Positions 34,138 through 43,690 of a stretch of DNA of 64,000 bases are shown here, piece by piece. Source of the stretch: an uncultured Flavobacteriaceae bacterium. GTDB lineage: Bacteria; Bacteroidota; Bacteroidia; Flavobacteriales; Flavobacteriaceae. Both the position numbers and the translations under genes were made by a program. How positions within the stretch are numbered: position 1 is the first letter of the stretch; each line of letters starts with the position of its first letter. A model generated the notes under the pieces. It was given only the letters and a program-made list of their open reading frames with translations. It did not search any database and was not told the DNA's origin. The stretch spans positions 186,001-250,000 of the forward strand of contig CANLXN010000001.1 of the NCBI GenBank assembly GCA_947495135.1. Reading direction: 5' to 3'.

Positions 34138-35265
34138 TTATTTTTCCCACCAACGAGAATTTGGAACGTCCTCACCAATAGTAATGGTTTCTCCAATAAT
34201 AGGGGTGGACATTTTAACTCCGTTTGTCTTTGCTGCTATGGTAGAACGTTCAATGGGGTCTTCCCATGCATGAAGACTTAGTTTAAAGCTACCCCAATGA
34301 ATTGGAAGCATTAGATCGGCCTTTACATCGAGTGTTGCCTGTACCGTTTCTTCAGGCATCATATGGATAAGTGGCCATTGTTCGTCGTATTGGCCACATT
34401 CCATAATTGCAAGGTCGAAGGGGCCATATTTATCTCCAATTTCCTTGAAGTGGGTATCGTAGCCAGAGTCGCCACTAAAATAAATTTTATCCACAGATCC
34501 CTCAATAATCCAGGAGGACCACTGTGTTTTAAAACGATCTGTGATTCCGCGTCCGCTAAAATGGCGTGCAGGAGCTGCTGTAAATTGGAGACGGCCTAAA
34601 CTTGTTGTGTCCCACCAGTCCATTTCTGTAATGACTTCTTTTTTTACTCCCCACGAAATTAGATGGGCACTCACTCCAAGTGGAACATAGAAATGTCCAA
34701 CTCGATCTTTTAGTTTCTGAATACTTCCGTAGTCTAAGTGATCGTAATGGTCATGCGAAATTAGAACCGCATCCAATGGCGGAATTTCATCGATTGAAAG
34801 GGGTAAAGTGTCATTAAATCGTTTGCTTCCTAATAATGGATGAGGTGCGGGTACTTCACCTAACATTGGATCGATAAATATTTTTTTTCCGTCCATTTCT
34901 AAAAGGAGTGCCGAATGTCCAAACCAGGTTACTTTTGTAAGGGTGTCTGGTGTTGTTGAGATTTCTTTAGGAGTGATTTTTTTAACGGGGATGGACCAAT
35001 TAGGCACTTTGTTACCGCTGGTCATATATTCCCTTAAGGATCGTCCCCATTCCATTTTTCCAGAAACATCGGTGGAGTTCTTATTCTGAAATTTTCCATT
35101 GCTATAGTTGTTGGAAGATTCAATCTTACGGAGGTGATCTCCACTGGGACGAGCTCCAAATTCTGACGATGTATACATGAAGATGAGTACTACAAATACA
35201 ATCATTCCAATAAAAGAGGCAATTATACCGAGGATCATTTTTAGAAGTTTAAAGAGTTTTTTCAT
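34138..35265 (-). CDS. Membrane-anchored MBL-fold hydrolase (NAPE-PLD/UlaG-like)
   Basis: A 375-residue protein with one N-terminal transmembrane segment (about residues 8-34) and a metallo-beta-lactamase domain. Metal ligands are seen in SHDHYDHLD, RHFSGRG, SGDSGYD and PIHWGSF; the layout DPMLGEVPAPHPLLGSKRFN resembles the NAPE-hydrolysing phospholipase D and UlaG-type families. The substrate may be a phospholipid-like or lactone compound (inference). The start at 35265 gives a short positive segment before the membrane helix. The cold-shock gene upstream has its own terminator. Confidence 0.88.
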   Translation of the reverse strand: MKKLFKLLKMILGIIASFIGMIVFVVLIFMYTSSEFGARPSGDHLRKIESSNNYSNGKFQNKNSTDVSGKMEWGRSLREYMTSGNKVPNWSIPVKKITPKEISTTPDTLTKVTWFGHSALLLEMDGKKIFIDPMLGEVPAPHPLLGSKRFNDTLPLSIDEIPPLDAVLISHDHYDHLDYGSIQKLKDRVGHFYVPLGVSAHLISWGVKKEVITEMDWWDTTSLGRLQFTAAPARHFSGRGITDRFKTQWSSWIIEGSVDKIYFSGDSGYDTHFKEIGDKYGPFDLAIMECGQYDEQWPLIHMMPEETVQATLDVKADLMLPIHWGSFKLSLHAWEDPIERSTIAAKTNGVKMSTPIIGETITIGEDVPNSRWWEK

Positions 35266-35329
35266 TTGAGAGTCTTGCCCTTTGATTGGCAAAATTAAGA
35301 TAATTCGACTAGGATAGGGAGGTGATCAT

Positions 35330-35361
35330 AAAAAAAGGCTCATCGCAATGATGAGCCTTGG
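35330..35361 (-). terminator. Rho-independent terminator of the cold-shock gene
   Basis: AGGCTCATC-GCAA-GATGAGCCT type stem (9 bp) followed on the minus strand by a run of seven T, about 24 bases after the csp stop. Confidence 0.9.
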
Positions 35362-35384
35362 TCTAAAATAAATGTATGTGGTCG

Positions 35385-35576
35385 TTAAAGTACTTTAACG
35401 TTTACTGCATTTAATCCTTTTTTTCCTTCCTGTAGATCGAATTCAACTTCGTCGCCTTCGCGTATTTCATCGATTAATCCAGAAATGTGTACAAAATGTT
35501 CTTTGTTTGAACCCTCTTCTGTGATAAAACCAAATCCTTTGGTATCATTGAAGAATTTAACTGTTCCTTTACTCAT
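35385..35576 (-). CDS. Cold-shock domain protein (CspA family)
   Basis: A 63-residue single OB-fold RNA-binding protein with both RNA-contact motifs, KGFGFI (RNP1) and HFVHIS (RNP2). It acts as an RNA chaperone or antiterminator. The leader between a near-consensus -7 box (TACCTTTA, 35636-35629) and the ATG is about 45 bases, AT-rich, shorter than the cold-sensing leader of E. coli cspA. A strong terminator follows. Confidence 0.95.
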   Translation of the reverse strand: MSKGTVKFFNDTKGFGFITEEGSNKEHFVHISGLIDEIREGDEVEFDLQEGKKGLNAVNVKVL

Positions 35577-35678
35577 TATAAAAATTTTAATTAATTATTA
35601 TAGCATATTCAATTACAATGCCAGAAACTAAAGGTAGGTGTTTTTCTATTACGAATTGAGAATATATTTTAAACGTAA

Positions 35679-36299
35679 CTATAATTTAATGCCGAAGGAT
35701 TTCAGTTCCTCTGCTAATGTATTGGAATCTTTAAAATGAATTCCGCTAATGCCAACTGCTTCGCAACCTTTAATATTATTCAAGCTATCATCAATAAAAA
35801 CTGCTTCGTTAGGATTAATGCTGTATCGCGATAGCATCAACTCATAGATTTCTGCATAGGGTTTACGCATGCCTTCATCTCCACTTACAAGAATGCCTTC
35901 GAATAGTTGTAACCACGGAAACTTTGCAATAGCCTTAGGCCAAGTTTCTCCGCTCCAATTGGTGAGTGCATATACGCTGTAATTAGAGTTTGCGGCTAAC
36001 GATTTCAATATGTCCAACGTACCCTCATGTGCATATCCAAGCATCTCTTCCCATCGTCCGTAATACATTTTAATAAGATCTTCATGCTCCGGAAACATCG
36101 CTATTCGGTCCTTGGTAGCTTGTTCTATGGAATACCCAGCATCTTGATTCATATTCCAATCCCAATCGCAAATAGTATTTAGAAACCAATCCATTTTATC
36201 TCGGTCTCCTCGAAATTCTTTTAAATAGACATATTCTGGGCTCCAATCTATCAGTACCCCGCCGAGGTCAAAGATGATGGTGTTGATGTTTTTTTGCAT
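35679..36299 (-). CDS. HAD-superfamily phosphatase (HAD-IA)
   Basis: The 206-residue protein starts with HAD motif I, IIFDLGGVLIDW (residues 8-19), and keeps a small four-helix cap and the motif IV FIDDSLNNIKGCEAVG near residue 170. It belongs to the HAD-IA group that includes phosphoglycolate phosphatase, sugar phosphatases and haloacid dehalogenase; the substrate is unknown. It lies eight bases after the amidohydrolase gene, so the two are co-transcribed. Confidence 0.92.
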   Translation of the reverse strand: MQKNINTIIFDLGGVLIDWSPEYVYLKEFRGDRDKMDWFLNTICDWDWNMNQDAGYSIEQATKDRIAMFPEHEDLIKMYYGRWEEMLGYAHEGTLDILKSLAANSNYSVYALTNWSGETWPKAIAKFPWLQLFEGILVSGDEGMRKPYAEIYELMLSRYSINPNEAVFIDDSLNNIKGCEAVGISGIHFKDSNTLAEELKSFGIKL

Positions 36300-36307
36300 G
36301 ATATATT

Positions 36308-37390
36308 TTAATTAGGAAATAAACTCTTATCTAGCCCTGGAACAATACGTAAGGCATTTTTATAGTACACTTTTTTCAATACTTCATCTGGAAGATCCAT
36401 ACCGTACATCGCCCAAAAGGCATGGTACTTTTTATGATAGGGGAAATATTCGTCATCACTTTCTAGCACCCGAAAATAGGTTGGGAATTCTTCTGGTTTC
36501 CAACTATCCTTTCCAAATAGAATACGGTCTTGATATTTCATAAAAAAAGCCTTTGCATTTCTGGGTTGACGCCCCAGTTCTGCTATAATTGCTCCTATGC
36601 CAACGTTCATATTTGGTATTTCATCTAATAATCGACCAAGGGTGCCTAGGTCATTGGCAAACCAACCCATATGAGCATTTATAAAGGTAGTATTAGGATG
36701 TTTCTTAAACATATCGTGTTGTTCAGCAATTAATTGTTCCCAAGGAGCAGGGTTGTCTGCACCTCGTTTACGTCTGGGTCTTAACTTTAATTCTAACCAG
36801 CGCTCGTTGTCTCCATCAAATTCATCCCAAAATGGTTTGGGGTCTGCGGTATGAATTAAAACAGGTATTTGCAGCTCTCCGCACTTCGCCCAAATAGGAT
36901 CAAGCCTTGTGTCGTTTACGGCTACTCTATTGCCCTCCGTATCTTTATACCGTAAACCAAGACTTTTATATATTTTTAAACCCTTAGCTCCGCTATTAAC
37001 ATCTTCTTCCAGCTGTTTTACTGCTCGCTCTGTCCAACCTTGAGTTCCAACATTTTCAAAATCGATATTAGCGAATACCACAAAGCGATTGGGATAATTT
37101 TGTTGTATGTTGGCAACAGATTTTTTTAAATCTTCTCCAGATCGACCACTTAGGTTAACCATGATTCCCATATTTAGTGTGTCCATAGCGGTTACAACAG
37201 GAGTAAGGTCTTGTGTAGCCATTCGGTATTGGTGCCCGTGTACGTCGATAAAAGGAAATCGCGCGTTTTTTATTACTTGTCCAGGTACAACTAAAGTAGA
37301 GGTGGGGTTGTATTCTTCGAACGTGAGGTCTTGTGCGAAAATTTCAGAATAACATAAAAATAGAAGTAAACTAGCAACTAGGTATTTCAT
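36308..37390 (-). CDS. Secreted amidohydrolase (TIM-barrel, amidohydrolase_2)
   Basis: A 360-residue exported protein: signal peptide (about 1-19, ending EIFAQ), then a metal-dependent TIM-barrel hydrolase with the DVHGHQYRM (HxH), LIHTADPKPFWD and FINAHMGW His motifs and the ILFGKDSW Asp motif. Amidohydrolase_2 enzymes hydrolyse or decarboxylate small aromatic or cyclic substrates; the specific substrate is unknown. The start at 37390 (MKYLVASLL) gives the clean signal. Followed eight bases later by a HAD phosphatase. Confidence 0.88.
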   Translation of the reverse strand: MKYLVASLLLFLCYSEIFAQDLTFEEYNPTSTLVVPGQVIKNARFPFIDVHGHQYRMATQDLTPVVTAMDTLNMGIMVNLSGRSGEDLKKSVANIQQNYPNRFVVFANIDFENVGTQGWTERAVKQLEEDVNSGAKGLKIYKSLGLRYKDTEGNRVAVNDTRLDPIWAKCGELQIPVLIHTADPKPFWDEFDGDNERWLELKLRPRRKRGADNPAPWEQLIAEQHDMFKKHPNTTFINAHMGWFANDLGTLGRLLDEIPNMNVGIGAIIAELGRQPRNAKAFFMKYQDRILFGKDSWKPEEFPTYFRVLESDDEYFPYHKKYHAFWAMYGMDLPDEVLKKVYYKNALRIVPGLDKSLFPN

Positions 37391-37509
37391 TTCAGACAAA
37401 TTTTAATCGCATTAAAAGTAAAAAGATGTCCACTTGCGATAAAGAAATTAGCAAGGGTTTAACTTAATTTGACTGAAATTTTCTCAACTAAGAGTCACTT
37501 AGACAAATT

Positions 37510-39726
37510 TTAAACAGTGTGCTCCTTATCGTATGCATTCACCAAGGATTCAAACAAGCGTTCAATCTGAAGTGGTTTTGATAAGAAACCGTCGAACAGC
37601 TTATCGTGTTCGCTATTATTTACAGCCGTGATGTCTGCGGTAAGTGCAAAAATAGGCGTGGTGCTATTTGGGTTATTTTTGGCTCTAATTTTTCGGGTGG
37701 CATCATATCCATTCATAATAGGCATATGGATGTCCATTAGCACAAAATCTACAGTTTCGGTTAGTGCTAATTCTACTGCTTCCGCACCATTTTTAACCCG
37801 ACTTACTTTCATTCCCCATTTCTCAAGTAGTTGGATCATAACCATGGCGTTAATTTCGTTATCCTCGGCAAGGATAGCGGTTTTATCGCGAAGTTTTTCA
37901 AACAGTTTTATATCCACTTTAATAGGAGCCTTGGATTTCTTAAGTTTCAAATTGAAATAGAAGGAGGCACCTTGTCCCTCAGCACTATCAATATGAATAT
38001 CACTATCGTGTAACTCGACTAATTTTTTCACAATTGCTAACCCCAATCCCGTTCCACCGTCACTTCGGGTAGTGATGGAGGTGGGCATATAGAAGCTTTC
38101 GAACAGTCTTAATTGTTCGCTTTTTGGAATTCCAATTCCTGTGTCTTCTACTTTAAATTGTACCACATCAAATTTGGGAGTAGACTCCAGTAATTTCACC
38201 CGCATGTCTACCGATCCCTTCTCAGTAAATTTGATAGCATTGCTCACCAAATTTCCTAAAATCTGAAAAAGCTTGGTTTCATCCAGGCTGTAAGATTCTC
38301 CGAGATCCTCTGCAATATGAACATTTAGTTGGAGCCCTTTTTCCATTGCAAGACCTACATAAGTTTGTCTAATATTGTTTAGCACTTCTATAAACTGAGC
38401 AGGGTGCTCTTCTAAGCTCATTTTGTTAGAATCCAGTTTAGAAAAATCTAGGATGTCATTAATTATTCGCAACAAGTTTTTAGAGGAAAATCGCAATGAT
38501 GTTAATAATTGCTTTTCCTCTTCTGTGGATCGATCTTGAAGTAAAGAAATTATACTAGTTACCGCATTTAAGGGTGTTCTAATTTCATGGCTCATGGCAG
38601 ATAGGAACTCTTGTTTCATTCGGGCCGATTGTTCCACTTGTTCTTGACGAATAATCATTTCCCGTTTTTCTCTGTTGATACTTGCTTCTTGCTCCATAGC
38701 TCTCATCTGAGAGATAAGTTCATAGTTTTCAATTACTTTGAGTGTTTGAGAATCATTGCCTTCTTCCTTTTCTTTCAGGTATTTTTCAAGGTATATTAAC
38801 GACTTTAGTTCGTTTCTATCTTCTTTGTAGATCTGGTATAGTAAATACGTGCATTTTGTCTTTATCAAAGAAATTTTGTGTTCGTCACTATAGAGGAGCG
38901 TTTTCTCAAGAAGGTCTATTGCTTCGGCTCGTTTTCCCATTGCAACCCAAAGTTTGGAAATCTTGTAGTTCGCCATTCCGGTACCTAGGTGTTCCCCAAC
39001 GCTTTCATGAATCTCCAACGCAGCTAGGAAATCATTTTTGGCATCTTCATACTTTTTGAGGTGTAACCATACTTTTCCTCTTCCATAGAGTGCGAATGCC
39101 ATACCACGAACGTCTCCCGTTTCTTTTTTTATGGAAATTGATCGTTGGATCATTTCCAGTGCATCTTCCGATTTGTTTATTTTAAGTAGTATTCCAGAGA
39201 GCGGATTGTATGCATTCGATTCTAAGTTCCCGTTGTTGGTAACGATAGCTGCTTCTATTGCTCCTTTATATGCTTTAATTGCATTGGCTTGGTCGCCTAA
39301 AATTTCGTAAACAGCTCCTAACGACTTCTGGGTTCGTGATTCGTTGTATTTATCCTGAAATTTTCGATAGATTCGTAAACAATCTATAAGGTAGAACATT
39401 CCCAGATGGAAATTATTCGTTTTATAATAGATTCCTGCTATACTGTATTTGGCGTCTGCAATTCCTAACTCATCTTTTAACTCTGTGAAGTGAAGAATAG
39501 CTTCTTCAGACATTTTAAGAGATAGACTATTCTTTCCATGAATCATATGAAAAAGAGCAAGCTTGCTTAGACTTTTTCCTATAAGGGATGGATCATCAAG
39601 TTTTCGACTTTTTGCAAGTGCTTTCTCTGCTAACTTAACACTTTCTTGGAGGTCACTCACACGTTGCTCATGAGCACGATGCAGCAGGGATTCTACTTTG
39701 GATTTCTCTTCTAGGTTTGCTTTCAT
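37510..39726 (-). CDS. TPR-containing cytoplasmic hybrid histidine kinase
   Basis: A 738-residue protein with no transmembrane segment: tetratricopeptide repeats over about residues 20-335 (GKSLSKLALFHMIHGK, AFALYGRGKVWLHLKKYEDAKNDF), a coiled coil, a HisKA/HATPase pair with the phospho-acceptor His near residue 379 (AMSHEIRTPLNAV) and the N, G1 and G2 boxes (NLVSNAIKFTEKG, DTGIGIP, GGTGLGL), then a receiver domain with its Asp near residue 665 (LMDIHMPIMNGYD). The input is probably a protein bound by the TPR array. No output regulator gene is adjacent. The start at 39726 (MKANLEEK) is used. Confidence 0.9.
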   Translation of the reverse strand: MKANLEEKSKVESLLHRAHEQRVSDLQESVKLAEKALAKSRKLDDPSLIGKSLSKLALFHMIHGKNSLSLKMSEEAILHFTELKDELGIADAKYSIAGIYYKTNNFHLGMFYLIDCLRIYRKFQDKYNESRTQKSLGAVYEILGDQANAIKAYKGAIEAAIVTNNGNLESNAYNPLSGILLKINKSEDALEMIQRSISIKKETGDVRGMAFALYGRGKVWLHLKKYEDAKNDFLAALEIHESVGEHLGTGMANYKISKLWVAMGKRAEAIDLLEKTLLYSDEHKISLIKTKCTYLLYQIYKEDRNELKSLIYLEKYLKEKEEGNDSQTLKVIENYELISQMRAMEQEASINREKREMIIRQEQVEQSARMKQEFLSAMSHEIRTPLNAVTSIISLLQDRSTEEEKQLLTSLRFSSKNLLRIINDILDFSKLDSNKMSLEEHPAQFIEVLNNIRQTYVGLAMEKGLQLNVHIAEDLGESYSLDETKLFQILGNLVSNAIKFTEKGSVDMRVKLLESTPKFDVVQFKVEDTGIGIPKSEQLRLFESFYMPTSITTRSDGGTGLGLAIVKKLVELHDSDIHIDSAEGQGASFYFNLKLKKSKAPIKVDIKLFEKLRDKTAILAEDNEINAMVMIQLLEKWGMKVSRVKNGAEAVELALTETVDFVLMDIHMPIMNGYDATRKIRAKNNPNSTTPIFALTADITAVNNSEHDKLFDGFLSKPLQIERLFESLVNAYDKEHTV

Positions 39727-39919
39727 ATAATATGCGCTACCCCAGAACTTTAAAAAATTGATTGTCAAACGTTTTAAAGCTCTTTAGGTATGGGGATAAT
39801 ATTTATTTGCAGGGCATTACCCACAAATTAACACCTTTCAAATATAACAGTTTTTGGCTACAACACAAGGGAAGTGTGCTAGGTTGGTTGTAGTTACCTT
39901 ATTTTTTAGAATTAGTTCG

Positions 39920-40504
39920 TTAGACCCATCCGTTTGAGCCTCGTTGTTTGATCCCGGCTTCACATAGTCGGATTATTTCAGCAATCCGTTTTTCTTGAGT
40001 TTCTGAGCGTTTGGCACCGTTCAACCAGCTTAAGTAACTCTTGCGATAACCTGGAGAAAAGTTTTGATAATTTTTGAATGCAATTGGATTGGAATTAAAC
40101 GCCGCCTGTAAATTATCAGGAATTACTAAGTTTTCTACGTCGTCCATGGCTGTCCAAGTTCCTGTTTTCTTAGCTAAATCAATCATCTTTTGTCCGGAAG
40201 AATGAATGAGCCCTTGTTTTTCTAATTCTGAAATGTATGATTTATTAAGTTTGCTCCAAGTACTTTTAGGGTTTCTAGGGCAGAAATACTGTCTACGTTT
40301 TCCATTTCCTAAGCTTTTAACCGTGCTGTCTATCCATCCATAGCAGAGTGCTACTTTAACCGCTTCTTCCCATCGCATGGTAGGAATTTTAGTTTCAAGT
40401 TTGTAAAAGATAAGGTAAACACCCTGCGGATAAGTAGAATGAAAAATCTCCAGCCACTCTCGGAACTCTATATCTCTTGGGAAGTATAGTTCAAGTTTTT
40501 CCAT
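39920..40504 (-). CDS. YdeI/OmpD-associated-like protein
   Basis: A 194-residue cytoplasmic protein with the YdeI/DUF1905-related features: 'W.EWLEIFHSTYPQGVYLIFYK', 'RWEEAVKVALCYGWIDSTVKSLGNGKRRQYFCPRNPKSTWSKLNK' and the C-terminal 'SPGYRKSYLSWLNGAKRSETQEKRIAEI' helix found in the bacteriocin-protection (OmpD-associated) family. Function is unknown; stress resistance is the usual assignment. It lies between the M1 peptidase and the sensor kinase on the minus strand, about 80 bases from the former. Confidence 0.88.
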   Translation of the reverse strand: MEKLELYFPRDIEFREWLEIFHSTYPQGVYLIFYKLETKIPTMRWEEAVKVALCYGWIDSTVKSLGNGKRRQYFCPRNPKSTWSKLNKSYISELEKQGLIHSSGQKMIDLAKKTGTWTAMDDVENLVIPDNLQAAFNSNPIAFKNYQNFSPGYRKSYLSWLNGAKRSETQEKRIAEIIRLCEAGIKQRGSNGWV

Positions 40505-40539
40505 AATTTATGATCTGCGAGAAGAAGCATCATTTCTTG

Positions 40540-40563
40540 AAAAGATAAGACCAATTATCTTAT
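40540..40563 (-). terminator. Possible weak terminator after the M1 peptidase gene
   Basis: A 7-bp stem AAGATAA/TTATCTT with a six-base loop, followed by TTTTC on the minus strand, 26 bases past the stop of the M1 peptidase gene. Confidence 0.35.
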
Positions 40564-40586
40564 CGCTAACTTGGCCGCGTATATTG

Positions 40587-42239
40587 CTATTTAACCAATT
40601 CGTTATCTACGTAAAAATCGATTTTCACGTTTGCAGATTCGATGACGCTAGTCATTTCCTCTGTTTTCCATTCGGCCGAGGGATAGATCCAGACTTCTTT
40701 TTGGTTAATAATAAACTTAACAGGCATATCAAAACCATCCACAATATTGGTATATCTAAAAGACAGTTCTTTACCCTTAAATTTATATTCCAATTTAGGA
40801 ATTTTAACGGTACGTAAATATTGATCCCAAAATTGTGCAAGATCTATTCCAGCTTGTTCACTGATGTACTTTTCGATATCACCTGTGGTCACATTTGTAT
40901 GCCTAAAAGTGGTGTTCATCCCAGTAAGAATGTTCCTCCACTTGCGATCGTCTTCAACTAATTGGCGAATGGTGTGAAGTATGTTGGCTCCTTTGTAATA
41001 CATATCACTGCTACCGTTATTGTCTACACCATAGGTTCCAATAATTGGTCGGTCGTTTTGGATGTTAGCACGTGTTCCTACTACATATTCACTAGAAGCC
41101 TCTTCGCTAAAGTGATAACTGAGGTACAAATTTTCTGAATAAGCCGTAAAACCTTCATGAATCCACATATCTGCCACATCTTTGTTTGTGATACTATTTG
41201 CAAACCATTCATGCCCCGATTCGTGAATTATGATAAAATCGAATCGCAGTCCCCATCCACTGCCACTTAAGTCTGAACCTAAATATCCATTTTGGTATTT
41301 GTTTCCATAAGTTACGCTACTTTGGTGTTCCATACCCAAATAAGGGACTTCCACCAACTTATAACTATCTTCGTAGAAAGGATAAGGTCCAAACCAATAC
41401 TCGAACGCACGCATCATCATTGGTGCCTGTGTAAATTGTTCTTTCGCTGCTTCTAGATTTTCTTTTAAGACCCAGTAGTCCATATCGAGTGGCCCATTGA
41501 GACCATCAAATACTTCCGAAAAATTTGTATAATCTCCAATGTTTAAATTGATACCGTAGCTATTTATTGGATTTACTACTTTCCAGTGCCACGTTTTAGT
41601 TGCCCCGTTGTCATCGGTTTTCTGTAGCCTACCATTTCCAACGGCGGTAAGATTTGCTGGAACAGTGATTGCTAAATTTACACCGCGGTCTGGCTCGTCT
41701 GCCGGGTGATCTTTTCCTGGCCACCAGACGCTTGAACCAATTCCCTGATTTGAAGTAGCAATAAAATCATTTCCATTGCTGTCTTTTTGCCAAGTAACAC
41801 CACCATCCCATGGAGGACGTACTGCTATCTTAGGCTTGCCTGAAAAGAAAATAGTTATTTTTTGTTCGCTATCCTTCTCGCTTTTCGGCAGTTTAATGAA
41901 GTGAGCGTTCCCCTTGTGTTTAATTGATAATTTTTTTCCATCCTGAATTACTTTCTCAATTTTCATGGGAGACTGCAGGTCAATTTGCATCCATTTATCA
42001 CGTTTCAGAACTTTGTAAGTGATCGTGTTTTTTCCTTTTATGGTTTTACTGGAAGGTAAAACTTCTACTTCAAGATCGTAATGAAGTAAATCCCACCACG
42101 CTCTTTCGGGAGTAATACTTCCTCTAATAACATCTTCTTTGGTAAAGTCTTGTGCTGTTGTGGGGAAGCTCAACAAGAAAAGCAGCAAGAGACTAAATAG
42201 GCTAGTTATAGGTTTGTTGGTAAGTTGTAATCTCGTCAT
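40587..42239 (-). CDS. Secreted M1-family metallopeptidase
   Basis: A 550-residue exported zinc aminopeptidase: signal peptide (about 1-29), N-terminal beta domain, then the catalytic domain with the exopeptidase motif GMEH (in YLGMEHQSSVTYGN), the zinc motif HESGHEWF and the third ligand Glu 19 residues later in WIHEGFTAYSE. The large C-terminal helical domain of classical M1 enzymes is mostly missing. It probably trims peptides in the periplasm or outside. It is followed by the M28 gene upstream in the same direction (54 bases), a small secreted-peptidase group. Confidence 0.93.
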   Translation of the reverse strand: MTRLQLTNKPITSLFSLLLLFLLSFPTTAQDFTKEDVIRGSITPERAWWDLLHYDLEVEVLPSSKTIKGKNTITYKVLKRDKWMQIDLQSPMKIEKVIQDGKKLSIKHKGNAHFIKLPKSEKDSEQKITIFFSGKPKIAVRPPWDGGVTWQKDSNGNDFIATSNQGIGSSVWWPGKDHPADEPDRGVNLAITVPANLTAVGNGRLQKTDDNGATKTWHWKVVNPINSYGINLNIGDYTNFSEVFDGLNGPLDMDYWVLKENLEAAKEQFTQAPMMMRAFEYWFGPYPFYEDSYKLVEVPYLGMEHQSSVTYGNKYQNGYLGSDLSGSGWGLRFDFIIIHESGHEWFANSITNKDVADMWIHEGFTAYSENLYLSYHFSEEASSEYVVGTRANIQNDRPIIGTYGVDNNGSSDMYYKGANILHTIRQLVEDDRKWRNILTGMNTTFRHTNVTTGDIEKYISEQAGIDLAQFWDQYLRTVKIPKLEYKFKGKELSFRYTNIVDGFDMPVKFIINQKEVWIYPSAEWKTEEMTSVIESANVKIDFYVDNELVK

Positions 42240-42293
42240 GAGTTGTTATAAAATTATAATATTTGTTTTGTCGTTACAATGGGAATTTCACAT

Positions 42294-43625
42294 TTATCTA
42301 TAAGTAGTACTAGGAAATACCACTACACTTTCATGTCCATTTTCTCCTACAGCTGCTATTCCGAAAAAGTAATTATCAATAACAATGCCTTCTAGAACAA
42401 ATTCCGAGACGTCACCAACAGATTTACTGTAATCCCAAGTAGGAGAGGTGGTATCTCTCCAATAAATTTTATAGCCTTTTGCTCCAGCTACCTTATCCCA
42501 TTTTAATTTGGCCGATGGTTCTACAATACCACCAATAGCTACATTTTTTGGAGAAGGAGGTGACCATGCTAAACTAGCCATATTGATTGCATTTACCGCG
42601 GTTAGCTTTTTCGCATAATCGAAGTTTACATGTTCCAATTTGTCACCGTAATCAATTCCATTTTCGGTTCTGATATCTTGATGTTGTTGGGTATAGTTTT
42701 CATGCGATTCCATAATCCTGATTCCAGGAAAACCAGCATCGTTAAACGGACGATGATGTCCTCCACGCCCAAAACGGTCTAATCTGTAGATGAGCATTGG
42801 GTTCATTTCTGGCATATATGATTTTGTGGTTTTATGCACATATCTCGCCAATTGTCTGGAGATTCCATCTACTTCTCCTCCATAAAATCTGCGAGCGTTG
42901 CGTTGTCTTTCAGTTTCGGTTGGAGGCACAGGCTCACTGAATATTCGAAAATCACGGTTGCTTATGACCCCGTCTACGCCTTTGATGTTTCCTATCATAT
43001 CATTATTCAAAACTCCAATTAACTCCCATCCTTTATCTGTGGCATATTGCGCAAAACCTTTCCCGCCAAAAAGCCCCTGTTCTTCACCACTAAGGCCAAG
43101 GTAAATGATACTACTTTCGAATTGGTATTTGGATAGTACTCTAGCGGCTTCAATAGCTCCTGCCATGCCACTTGCGTTGTCATTGGCTCCGGGAGAATCC
43201 TCTGTATAGTTGTTAGGATCGCTTATTCTGGAATCGATATCACCACTCATGATGATATATCGATTGGGGTATTTGGAGCCTTTTTGGATAGCGACCACAT
43301 TTACCACCATTACATCTTTTGTGATGCGTTTGTTTTCCCCTTTTTTTACGAGATCTTTTTGATAAAACACATTTAAACAATTGTCACATTCTGAGGAGAT
43401 TTTTTCAAATTCAGATTTAATCCACCTTCTGGCTGCGCCAATACCTCGGGTGTTAGACACTGTATCGCTTAGGGTATGTCTAGTCCCAAAACCCGCTAGC
43501 TTGGTAATGTCTCGTTCAATGCGTTCTGCTGAGACATCGTTGATAATATCATAAATGCGCGCATCTGTTTGAGCATAGTTAACAAAACAAATGAAGAATG
43601 TAAAGAAAGTCAAGACGAATTTCAT
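42294..43625 (-). CDS. Secreted M28-family peptidase with fibronectin-like C-terminus
   Basis: The 443-residue exported protein has a signal peptide (about 1-18), an M28 catalytic domain (about 60-350) with GANDNASG (Asp ligand), SGEEQGLFGG (Glu base and ligand), NNDMIG and RGGHHRPFN (His ligand), and a C-terminal fibronectin type III-like domain (about 355-440). The residue usually His in the first ligand motif is Asp here (MSGDIDSR), so metal binding may differ. It is a likely aminopeptidase of the periplasm or surface. It is next to the M1 and M23 genes. Confidence 0.88.
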   Translation of the reverse strand: MKFVLTFFTFFICFVNYAQTDARIYDIINDVSAERIERDITKLAGFGTRHTLSDTVSNTRGIGAARRWIKSEFEKISSECDNCLNVFYQKDLVKKGENKRITKDVMVVNVVAIQKGSKYPNRYIIMSGDIDSRISDPNNYTEDSPGANDNASGMAGAIEAARVLSKYQFESSIIYLGLSGEEQGLFGGKGFAQYATDKGWELIGVLNNDMIGNIKGVDGVISNRDFRIFSEPVPPTETERQRNARRFYGGEVDGISRQLARYVHKTTKSYMPEMNPMLIYRLDRFGRGGHHRPFNDAGFPGIRIMESHENYTQQHQDIRTENGIDYGDKLEHVNFDYAKKLTAVNAINMASLAWSPPSPKNVAIGGIVEPSAKLKWDKVAGAKGYKIYWRDTTSPTWDYSKSVGDVSEFVLEGIVIDNYFFGIAAVGENGHESVVVFPSTTYR

Positions 43626-43690
43626 AGTAAAACTAGTTTTGCTAAAATTACTTAAAACTTCGTCTTTTTCGTCTGGTTTTTTGAAATAAT

